From a virus, in the IMG/VR virus record IMGVR_UViG_3300008450_000610, positions 1 to 20,356 of that record: 20,356 nucleotides of DNA. The stretch is one strand, 5' to 3'. Below the pieces are notes generated by a model, which had not been told where the DNA came from, ran no database searches, and worked only from the letters and a program-made list of their open reading frames with translations. Of this stretch, positions 6,673-12,877 are shown piece after piece (the stretch's first letter is position 1; every line of letters begins with the position of its first letter). Both the position numbers and the translations under genes were made by a program.

Positions 6673-6958
6673 TGTTTTGTAGTTTAGTTTTGTAATTATT
6701 AAATTTATTATATACAGCTAATTTAGCTGCTTCAATTTCGGACATTCTTTCTTCAAACGTAAAGCTTGATTGTGGTTCTTCAAATTCGATTCCCCATTCT
6801 TTATATATTGCGATACCTTGCATTTGTAATCTTACGTTTTTGATACCACAAAATAATGCCATTAGTAATTGTGCTTCATCACGCCCTTCCATTTGTAGAC
6901 ATAAATCTTTTAGTTGAGTCATTATGTGTCTTAATTCTTTTGTGTTATTTGCTTTCAT
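6665..6958 (-). CDS. Hypothetical protein, 97 residues, first gene of the leftward operon
   Basis: The first gene after the promoter at 7025-7056, with a leader of roughly 60 bases. Its N-terminal part is helical (LRHIMTQLKDLCLQMEGRDE, about 9-28), followed by an Ala/Leu/Cys-rich helix and an acidic region (EFEEPQSSFTFEERMSEIEA). It overlaps the next gene by 8 bases. No recognised domain. Small proteins in this position of phage genomes are often host-takeover or anti-defence factors, but nothing in the sequence shows this here. Confidence 0.6.
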   Translation of the reverse strand: MKANNTKELRHIMTQLKDLCLQMEGRDEAQLLMALFCGIKNVRLQMQGIAIYKEWGIEFEEPQSSFTFEERMSEIEAAKLAVYNKFNNYKTKLQNND

Positions 6959-7024
6959 TTTCCTTTAGTTTTAGTTTTTTTAGTTTATTGTTATTGTCTA
7001 CATTAATAAATATCTAAGAATATA

Positions 7025-7056
7025 CAAAAGTACAAATTATTTTACACATTGTCAAA
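7025..7056 (-). promoter_or_regulatory. Bacteroidota-type promoter for the small-gene operon
   Basis: Read on the minus strand: TTTG (7056-7053), 20 bases, then TACTTTTG (7032-7025). This equals the Bacteroidota vegetative consensus TTTG-N(19-21)-TAnnTTTG at every fixed position. It lies 67 bases upstream of the start codon at 6958 and directly downstream of the terminator that ends the replication operon. Confidence 0.75.
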
Positions 7057-7065
7057 TAAAATGAT

Positions 7066-7101
7066 AAAAAAAATGCTAAGTAATTGAATACCAAGCATTT
7101 T
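7066..7101 (-). terminator. Intrinsic terminator of the leftward replication operon
   Basis: On the minus strand AAAATGCT (7101-7094) pairs with AGCATTTT (7077-7070) around a 16-base loop, and the stem runs into eight T residues (plus-strand A at 7066-7073). It lies 15 bases after the stop of the nuclease gene at 7116. Confidence 0.75.
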
Positions 7102-7115
7102 AATTTCAATATGGT

Positions 7116-7568
7116 TTATTGTGTAAATGGTTTATGTACCACTCCAAACTCGTCTTCATATTCAAAAAAGTAAAAATCATCTTCAAATATGTCGTATGTT
7201 TCTTCATTTTCAGACCATTCTTCTTTTGAATTTGGTAATAGTTTTTTTATTGTGTTGTATATTATTCCAAAACCTTCGTTAGTAAAACACTCAGTGTGAC
7301 CACCTAAATGTTGTTTTGGTTTATATTGTATCTTCTCCTGTCTGATTATTCTTTCTATAATCAGAGATTCAACACCTCTGGCTTCTAATCCAGTTTTACA
7401 ATTGAATGATACGCTATCTATAACTTTGTATTTTTTTTCGTTCTTAAATCTGGTATTGATGTCATATTTAGTCACACCTATTTTATTAAATATCTCGTCT
7501 GTGGCTCCACTCAAACAAACTACGTATAATACGTGTGGTTTTATTGCTTCTATTGTTTCGTCTACCAT
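7116..7568 (-). CDS. GIY-YIG-type nuclease (T5orf172/MUG113-like)
   Basis: 150 residues. The order of motifs follows the GIY-YIG superfamily: VLYVV (13-17) in place of GIY, KIGVT (29-33) in place of YIG, R40 about ten residues later, a helix with E67 (GVESLIIERII), then Y82-K-P and GGHTECF (89-95), which is characteristic of the T5orf172-like branch. Family members cut DNA with one metal ion; many are phage-encoded. The C-terminus from about 113 is acidic with many aromatic residues. Its ATG overlaps the stop of the helicase-like gene by one base (TAATG), so the two are likely made together and may act in replication or recombination. A free-standing homing nuclease is less likely given the tight coupling. 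Confidence 0.72.
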   Translation of the reverse strand: MVDETIEAIKPHVLYVVCLSGATDEIFNKIGVTKYDINTRFKNEKKYKVIDSVSFNCKTGLEARGVESLIIERIIRQEKIQYKPKQHLGGHTECFTNEGFGIIYNTIKKLLPNSKEEWSENEETYDIFEDDFYFFEYEDEFGVVHKPFTQ

Positions 7569-10189
7569 TATAATTCTTTTATTTCAAAGTTATATATACC
7601 CATCGTGTCATCTAAGTTGTGATGATTTGGGGTGTTATACACAAGCAAAGCGTCGTGTAATCTGATTGGGTTTTGTAACCTGTTTAAATATTTGTATTGA
7701 TTAACAACTCTTTCTTCAATTACAGTCATCGTTCTGTAGAATGAACCCTTTTCTTTTGTAGTTATGTTGGCTAAGTTTTCAGCTTTATCTGTTGCGTATC
7801 CACAATTAATATAAAAAGCTTTAACAACTGATTTTTGTTTTCTAGCATCATTTAACATACTATTAAATTTAACCTTGGCGTTTGCTCTATCGATTTTTTC
7901 TGCATCAACTATGTTGTTATAAACGTCCTGTCCAATGTTGGTGTCTAACATTTCATCAATGAATGTTGGAAACGCTGATTTGATATCAATCTGAATTAAT
8001 TGGTATGGGACATATCCTCTCAATTGTCTTGTTGTTTTAGTTGCTGTGTTGAAATCTCTATTGTCAATCTTTGTTGATTTAAAACCGTATGTATGACCAG
8101 CACATTGTAATGATAACATTGATAACACGTAAAATTTGTGTCTGTCGATTTGTGCATTGATTGAGTATGTGTTCATCTTCACAGTTGAGTAAATACCTTT
8201 TTTGTTGTCAATAAGTGATTTCTTTATACTCTCAAACTTGGCCATCAATTGGTTCTGTTCGTCAGTTGTATAGTCGTATTCTTTTAATTTAGTTACAATA
8301 TTTCTAAGTGTGTTTTTTAATGGAACACCAAACTTTACCTTGTGGAATGATTTCTCATCAATCTCTTTTAACTTGGTGTAGTCTTTTGATATGAATAAAC
8401 TTCTCGCATCAACACCCAATTCTTTCTCGATGCCTGTGAAGTAGTCTTCAATCAATTCTTCTGATATTATAGCAAAACCATTTAACATTCTTTCAGCTTC
8501 TGCTTCCAAATTCATATCAGCTACTTTTTGTATCGCCCATAAACTATTTATAACTTGTTTTGCTTTAACAAACAAATTATCTGCGGTTATTCTTGTTGCT
8601 TGTGTATATGATGTTTCACCTTTTATAAACTCTTTACATAAAGCACCATCAATTATTGCTTGTTTTATTTGTGTATCAGCTACTCTGTATTTTGTTATCT
8701 TATCTATTTCACTCATCTTATCTGGGTAAGCTAAATCATTTACATCAATGAAGTTTTTTGCTCTCGCTAGTATTCTATCATATCTTCGACCTTCTTGATT
8801 GATTAAATATGATGATTGAGTTCTCCCAGCTAATAACGCAGTAGCCCACAATAGAAGTGCTTTCTCATTAAAACCATTGTAGTCTTCATCATCACCTTTG
8901 ATATGCTCTACAACAAGCTTAAATTGCTTGTGTTGTATTTCCTCGTCTTGATTGATTAAATTGGTTAATTTAGTTTGTATATCTACTGTGTTCCCTGTTA
9001 CATCTCCATCAAAATCATCAGTTGATGTAGTGAAGCCGTATCCAGTTAATGTTGTTATTATGTTTTTTTTATTGTAGGTTAATCTTTGGTTTATTGCTTT
9101 AATGTGTGGTTGTATTTTTGTTAAATAAGTGTCGTCCATATCAATCATTGAGATTTCTTTTTCGCTAGCTTTTATAGTTGTGTCTGGTGTTCCAGTTGTT
9201 CTATAAAATAATTGTGCGGCTAATACATTTCCTCTACATCTTCCGTATGCTTGTACTATCTCGTTAGTTGTTTTATTGTCAACTAAACTAATTTGGTCAC
9301 TTATTATACCAACAGCACAATCAAAAGGAAAATCAAACCCAATTTGGTATTTTGTTGATAACACGTATACGTGAGCATCTGGGTTAATTCTTGACATTTC
9401 AATGTCATTCAACTCTTTTAATGTTTTTGATTTGTATTGAGATAATTTAGCTGATAGTGTTGGTCCAGTTAGACACTGTACAGTATATGGTAAATTATCA
9501 GTGTTTAATAAATTTTTTATCTTTCTTTCATCATTCGTGTGTAGTACAACCTTTATGCCTTTGTCACAGTTTTCTTTAACAAAATTCCAATAATTATTTA
9601 TGTTGGTTATTGTAATATGTTTCTTTCTCTCTTCAATTCTTTTAATTAAATAAACTTCCATATCATCTTGGAATGTTTGTGGTATGTCTAGGTTTTTATA
9701 TACAGGTGTTGCTGTTGATAATGTTGTGTGTGCTGTGTGTTCATTGAATAATATGTTGTAAAATTCATTTAAAGATGTTCTATACTCACTTTCACTATAG
9801 ATTTGAAATTCATCAACAAAAAATGGAATGGTCATTATTCTTGCAAATAATCTTGGGTTGTTCTTTTTTAGTTCAATGATTTGTTCTGGTGTTGTGTTTA
9901 GTATTATCTTTAAACCCATATTTAATCCTCTCTCGTATGTGTTAAAATTATCAACACTAAATTGGTAAATAAACATTTGATGGTCTACCCTATTTAATTC
10001 TTTACCTTGTATCATTCCAGTTAATGGACTGATGATGATTATGTTTTGGTCTTTTACATTTAATATAGATGTAGTACCACCAATTCCTGTGTCTCCTTTA
10101 ATAACCATCTTGTTAGATGAGAATTCAGTTATTATTTTGTTTGCTTGTGCATCGTTTGAAACGAAGTCTTTAATTTTAATCTCTATCAT
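7568..10189 (-). CDS. SF2 helicase-like protein with C-terminal polymerase-like domain
   Basis: 873 residues. Helicase part, about 1-330: motif I GDTGIGGTT (32-40) with Gly38 where Walker A normally has Lys; motif II VDEFQ (125-129); motif III STAT (158-161); motif V STKYQIGFDF (278-287); motif VI QAYGRCRG (313-320). These identify an SF2 DEAD/DEAH-like core. Residues about 340-690 are helical and unassigned. The C-terminal part resembles a polymerase palm of the family A kind: motif A-like QIDIKSAFP (733-741, D735), motif B-like KSVVKAFYINCGY (786-798) and motif C-like RLHDALLVY (843-851, H845-D846). This suggests one polypeptide that unwinds and copies DNA. It is the only large replication protein in the window. 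The helicase assignment is well supported; the polymerase assignment is inferred from three short motifs in the right order. Confidence 0.72.
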   Translation of the reverse strand: MIEIKIKDFVSNDAQANKIITEFSSNKMVIKGDTGIGGTTSILNVKDQNIIIISPLTGMIQGKELNRVDHQMFIYQFSVDNFNTYERGLNMGLKIILNTTPEQIIELKKNNPRLFARIMTIPFFVDEFQIYSESEYRTSLNEFYNILFNEHTAHTTLSTATPVYKNLDIPQTFQDDMEVYLIKRIEERKKHITITNINNYWNFVKENCDKGIKVVLHTNDERKIKNLLNTDNLPYTVQCLTGPTLSAKLSQYKSKTLKELNDIEMSRINPDAHVYVLSTKYQIGFDFPFDCAVGIISDQISLVDNKTTNEIVQAYGRCRGNVLAAQLFYRTTGTPDTTIKASEKEISMIDMDDTYLTKIQPHIKAINQRLTYNKKNIITTLTGYGFTTSTDDFDGDVTGNTVDIQTKLTNLINQDEEIQHKQFKLVVEHIKGDDEDYNGFNEKALLLWATALLAGRTQSSYLINQEGRRYDRILARAKNFIDVNDLAYPDKMSEIDKITKYRVADTQIKQAIIDGALCKEFIKGETSYTQATRITADNLFVKAKQVINSLWAIQKVADMNLEAEAERMLNGFAIISEELIEDYFTGIEKELGVDARSLFISKDYTKLKEIDEKSFHKVKFGVPLKNTLRNIVTKLKEYDYTTDEQNQLMAKFESIKKSLIDNKKGIYSTVKMNTYSINAQIDRHKFYVLSMLSLQCAGHTYGFKSTKIDNRDFNTATKTTRQLRGYVPYQLIQIDIKSAFPTFIDEMLDTNIGQDVYNNIVDAEKIDRANAKVKFNSMLNDARKQKSVVKAFYINCGYATDKAENLANITTKEKGSFYRTMTVIEERVVNQYKYLNRLQNPIRLHDALLVYNTPNHHNLDDTMGIYNFEIKEL

Positions 10190-10204
10190 TATTTTTGTTT
10201 TTTA

Positions 10205-10233
10205 TTATTAAGTTATACAATTGTACTTAATAA
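10205..10233. promoter_or_regulatory. Perfect inverted repeat upstream of the helicase-like gene
   Basis: Arms TTATTAAGT (10205-10213) and ACTTAATAA (10225-10233) are perfectly complementary around an 11-base spacer (TATACAATTGT). It ends 16 bases before the start codon at 10189, so it is either an operator or a leader hairpin close to the ribosome-binding region. A site for a phage repressor or for autoregulation is a reasonable inference. Upstream on the minus strand, TATACTTTG is a poor match to a -7 box. Confidence 0.5.
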
Positions 10234-10260
10234 ATATGACAAAGTATATAATAAACACAC

Positions 10261-10290
10261 AATGAGAAAATAAAATTCTCATTTTTTTTT
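10261..10290 (+). terminator. Rightward intrinsic terminator with no upstream + strand gene
   Basis: AATGAGAA (10261-10268) pairs with TTCTCATT (10276-10283) around a 7-base loop, followed by a run of nine T (10282-10290). The polarity is rightward. On the minus strand the hairpin is followed by GTGTGTTT, which is not a good U tract. All nearby genes to the left are on the minus strand, so it would end antisense or small-RNA transcripts. Confidence 0.6.
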
Positions 10291-10415
10291 ACCGTTTTGA
10301 CTTAAATGATTGATAATGAGGTTGTTTAATTTACTATGTCGTATGGCAAATCTCGTTTTTTATATAAGAAGAAAGGAAAAATTGCCAAGCGATATACCTT
10401 TATCTCGATATGCGA

Positions 10416-10850
10416 TTATTTATTCATCACGGTTAAACCACTTTCACCAATTACTTTAATCACACTAGCACAAACCAAATCAAAATTCATTATTATAGTT
10501 GGATTATTTATTACACCAATCTCATCATTACAAGTAAATTGACAAACAAAACTACAATAACCAATATTATCATTTTTTGTGTTGTGCACAATACATAAAC
10601 TATCCTTCAATTCAGACACGAATATAATGCGTCTTAAGCCCACTATTTTTAACTTTCTTTCCTCTTGTATCCAAAGGCGGTTTAAACGTCTTGTAATCGC
10701 TCCTATGGTGCCAAATTTTTGATTATGAATATAACAGCCAATCTCAACATTACCAATATTACTTTTTCTATCACTAGTTGATAATGATATTCTGTAGTTT
10801 CCAATCTTTGTTTTTTTTTCACTACCAATTCTTTTTTCCATTTTTTCCAT
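10416..10850 (-). CDS. Protein with repeated I-G turns, unknown function
   Basis: 144 residues from the ATG at 10850. The open frame extends further up to 10928, but that part overlaps the promoter at 10889-10920, so translation must begin at MEKMEKR (10850) or the in-frame ATG at 10841. The N-terminus is basic; the body has Ile-Gly or Val-Gly pairs at short intervals (RIGSE, KIGNYR, NIGNVEIGCY, GTIGAI, IVGLRR, NIGYCS, EIGVI, VIGES), suggesting short beta strands and turns as in a beta-propeller or solenoid. Several Cys residues are present. It is the first gene of the leftward replication operon; a role as an early regulator or host-takeover protein is a guess. Confidence 0.6.
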   Translation of the reverse strand: MEKMEKRIGSEKKTKIGNYRISLSTSDRKSNIGNVEIGCYIHNQKFGTIGAITRRLNRLWIQEERKLKIVGLRRIIFVSELKDSLCIVHNTKNDNIGYCSFVCQFTCNDEIGVINNPTIIMNFDLVCASVIKVIGESGLTVMNK

Positions 10851-10876
10851 TCTATATGTTTTTTTTAAATTATTGT

Positions 10877-10896
10877 TATATTTATATACAAATATA
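10877..10896. promoter_or_regulatory. Inverted repeat overlapping the leftward -7 box
   Basis: TATATTT (10877-10883) and AAATATA (10890-10896) form a 7-bp inverted repeat with a 6-base spacer. The right arm lies within the leftward -7 box, and the left arm is a 7-of-8 match to a rightward TAnnTTTG box. It may be an operator that controls the divergent promoters, or only AT-rich chance. Confidence 0.35.
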
Positions 10897-10920
10897 GTAA
10901 ATAAAAATGACAAAGGCAAA
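10889..10920 (-). promoter_or_regulatory. Bacteroidota-type promoter for the leftward replication operon
   Basis: On the minus strand: TTTG (10920-10917), 20 bases, TATATTTG (10896-10889), which matches every fixed position of TTTG-N20-TAnnTTTG. The predicted start of transcription lies near 10882, about 30 bases before the start codon at 10850. The -33 element touches the ATG of the divergent sigma-factor gene at 10920. Confidence 0.75.
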
Positions 10921-11507
10921 TGATACAATTTAACGAAAAACTATTAAAACAATACACACCACTTATTAATGCAACAGCACATAGTTATGGTATTAAAGAT
11001 AAGGATGTACTTGAGGACCTTCGCCAAGAAGGACGAATTGGTTTATGGGAAGCAACATTAAAATATGATGAAACAAAGGGTGCTTTTCCATCTTTTGCAA
11101 AAACACATATACGTAAACATCAACTACGCTTTTTGGATAATAACCTAACCAATATAAGAATACCTGTTAATATAAAAGATAAAGAATTAAAAGCAAACTA
11201 CAGAACAATATCACTAGATACCCCTATAAACGATTTTAACATACTTTTAAGCGATTCAATCCCAAATGAGGACCAAGAGGAACAAATGGATATAACACCT
11301 CTTAAAATCGCTATATTAAAGCTTAAACCAAAAGACCAAGAATTAATAAATGAATATAATTTATTAAGCGGTGAATACAAAAGAGGACAACCAACACTTA
11401 TGTTAGCTGCTAAATATAATATAACAAGACAAGCAATACACCAACGTATTAACAGTATTATTAAAAAAATAGAAAAATATGTCAATGATAATCAACAACT
11501 TAAGTAA
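10920..11507 (+). CDS. Phage sigma-70 family sigma factor
   Basis: 195 residues with two sigma domains. Region 2 (about 8-85): a helix, DLRQEGRIGLWEATLKYD (33-50) corresponding to the core-polymerase-binding 'DL.QEG..Gl..A...fd' motif, then GAFPSFAKTHIRKHQLRFL (54-72) for -10 recognition. Region 4 (about 127-188): ILKLKPKDQELINEY and a helix-turn-helix (PTLMLAAKYNITRQAIHQRI, about 158-177). A sigma factor of this size would redirect host RNA polymerase to phage promoters. It begins the rightward module, divergent from the early promoter, and is the best candidate for activating the late genes. The ATG at 10920 directly precedes the region 2 helix. Confidence 0.88.
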   Translation: MIQFNEKLLKQYTPLINATAHSYGIKDKDVLEDLRQEGRIGLWEATLKYDETKGAFPSFAKTHIRKHQLRFLDNNLTNIRIPVNIKDKELKANYRTISLDTPINDFNILLSDSIPNEDQEEQMDITPLKIAILKLKPKDQELINEYNLLSGEYKRGQPTLMLAAKYNITRQAIHQRINSIIKKIEKYVNDNQQLK

Positions 11508-11586
11508 ATATCTTAAACAAAACCAGGCGAAATTGAAAATGTTAAATATTTATAGTTATAACAAAAACAATTAAAAACAAAAACAA

Positions 11587-12069
11587 ATGTCAACAAATAA
11601 AATGTATAGAGAATTAGATGACTTGGGAAGAGCATATTTTCAAGGGTATTGCAATGGCCAAAGCTGGTGCAAGTTTGAAAGAAAAAGCAAAGATGATTAC
11701 TCCAAATGGGATGTAAGTTATAAAATAGAAGATACACTTGTAATTGGTGAAATTAAAAGAAGAAACTACGACAGTACAGATTTCGATACGTGGGTGTTGG
11801 AATTAGACAAATTAAGAGGACTTCAAACCATAAAGGATGAATGTATTAAACACAGAAAGAACATATATAAGAAGGTTGCTTTACACTATATAAACATATA
11901 TAATGACAACACCATTGTAATTTGGGATATAACCAATTTAGATGAGAATAAGGTAGGTGTATTTAAAGCTGATATGCCAGCAACATATTGTGGAAACCAA
12001 GCGGTTAAAACAAAGAATACAATCTTTTTACCAATAACAACAGCAATTATAAACACAAGTAAAAAATGA
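11587..12069 (+). CDS. PD-(D/E)XK nuclease-like protein
   Basis: 160 residues. The N-terminal helix (MYRELDDLGRAYFQGY) precedes SKWDVSYKIEDTLVIGEIKR (39-58), which holds the expected catalytic set: D42, then beta strand and E55-x-K57. A following helix (WVLELDKLRGLQTIKDE) and strand (VALHYINIY) complete the alpha/beta nuclease core. Related phage proteins act as resolvases or recombination exonucleases; the substrate here is unknown. The gene is preceded by an 80-base A-rich stretch without a recognised promoter, and its last 4 bases overlap the next start codon (ATGA). Confidence 0.7.
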   Translation: MSTNKMYRELDDLGRAYFQGYCNGQSWCKFERKSKDDYSKWDVSYKIEDTLVIGEIKRRNYDSTDFDTWVLELDKLRGLQTIKDECIKHRKNIYKKVALHYINIYNDNTIVIWDITNLDENKVGVFKADMPATYCGNQAVKTKNTIFLPITTAIINTSKK

Positions 12070-12419
12070 TAGATAAGAAAAAAATAGAAGACTTTAGTTT
12101 TACAGGGTTGATAATAAATAAAACACCTAAACAAATCTTCAAATTGGTTGAAACACAATTATTAATTGATACACAATATGTACAACAATTAACCTATAAC
12201 AACCAACCAGATGATAAATTTATATTAGCAGCAATATATTACTTTATAAGCAAATACTCATTTTTTATAACTTACTATGAACAAAATGAAGAGTATGAAT
12301 ATGCTGGTCAATTAAATAAACATATATTGGCGTTGCTAATAGATTTAGAAATAAGCGAAGAAATACTACAAGGTATAATTGCCAGGAGTATTGAAGGATT
12401 CAGAAACAAAATTAATTAA
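12066..12419 (+). CDS. Helical hypothetical protein, 117 residues
   Basis: The start overlaps the nuclease gene stop by 4 bases (translational coupling). It appears mostly helical, with KTPKQIFKLVETQLLIDTQY, ILAAIYYFISKYSFFITYYE, an acidic EQNEEYEYAGQLN linker and ILALLIDLEISEEIL. The hydrophobic stretch at about 53-68 is short and contains charged neighbours, so a soluble helical bundle is more likely than a membrane protein. No family is recognised. Confidence 0.65.
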   Translation: MIDKKKIEDFSFTGLIINKTPKQIFKLVETQLLIDTQYVQQLTYNNQPDDKFILAAIYYFISKYSFFITYYEQNEEYEYAGQLNKHILALLIDLEISEEILQGIIARSIEGFRNKIN

Positions 12420-12421
12420 AT

Positions 12422-12676
12422 ATGAAAGAAAAATTAGAACAACTCCAAAATGAATTAAATGGTAACCCAAATTGGAATACCATAAAAGAACTTGAATTAT
12501 ATTTTCTTGGTAGCAAAACAGGATGCAGTTGCAAACAAAGAAGTGTATTGGAAAGATTAAACCAATATTGGAATACAACAGGTAAAAAACAATTACAAGA
12601 ATTAAATAATTTAGTAAACACACCACAAATAGGTAGTAGTGGAAATTTTAATAATAACGAAGACTCAACAAAATAA
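12422..12676 (+). CDS. Small protein with C-x-C motif, 84 residues
   Basis: Two helices (MKEKLEQLQNELNG, and VLERLNQYWNTTGKKQLQELNNLV) flank a GCSCKQR motif with C35 and C37. Only these two Cys are present, so a full zinc site would need dimerisation or a partner. The C-terminus is a Gly/Asn/Ser-rich tail. It lies 2 bases after the preceding stop and 3 before the next start. It may be a small DNA- or virion-binding protein; function unknown. Confidence 0.62.
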   Translation: MKEKLEQLQNELNGNPNWNTIKELELYFLGSKTGCSCKQRSVLERLNQYWNTTGKKQLQELNNLVNTPQIGSSGNFNNNEDSTK

Positions 12677-12679
12677 AAT

Positions 12680-12877
12680 ATGAAAATTAAAGAAGAATTT
12701 AAAAGTGTTATCATTACCCAAGGTAAATTAACACTTAACGCAAAAACAACCAACCCATCGGAATACGAATACTATTATCATAATGGTTTTAAATTTATGT
12801 TTGAAGAAGAAACAACACCAGAAGAAAAACCCATTTCAACCAAAAATAAGAAAAAAATAAGATATAAAGGAATTTAA
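12680..12877 (+). CDS. Small protein, 65 residues, upstream of the second sigma-like gene
   Basis: It begins MKIKEEFKSVIITQGKLTLN and has a YEYYYHNGFKFMFEEE core (29-44), a Pro/Glu linker and a basic tail (KNKKKIRYKGI). Small beta-rich proteins of this type often lie just before terminase genes in Bacteroidota phages, but their function is not known to me. Its stop codon is immediately followed by the ATG of the next gene. Confidence 0.58.
   Translation: MKIKEEFKSVIITQGKLTLNAKTTNPSEYEYYYHNGFKFMFEEETTPEEKPISTKNKKKIRYKGI

Noticed and set aside
10214-10225. TACAATTGTA palindrome as an independent site
   Set aside because: It is contained in the larger inverted repeat at 10205-10233 and does not share its symmetry axis exactly; it is not counted separately.
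10336-10542. 68-residue + strand ORF starting MSYGKSRFLYKKKGKIAKRY
   Set aside because: Its second half is antisense to the 10416-10850 gene, which has a canonical promoter; no good promoter precedes the + strand ORF, and its C-terminal half reads as low-complexity hydrophobic sequence. Its N-terminus looks protein-like, so it is not fully excluded.
10851-10928. N-terminal extension of the 10416 gene to an ATG at 10928
   Set aside because: The extension covers the -33 and -7 boxes of the gene's own promoter and overlaps the sigma-factor start, so the mRNA cannot include it.
11508-11586. Possible late promoter between the sigma-factor and nuclease genes
   Set aside because: AACAATTA occurs, but the TATAT part is absent and no hairpin or TAnnTTTG is present; the A-rich stretch is more likely a translation leader.
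12412-12753. 113-residue minus-strand ORF rich in Phe/Leu/Ser
   Set aside because: It lies opposite two well-packed + strand genes; its hydrophobic composition is what the reverse of Lys/Asn/Glu-rich codons gives.
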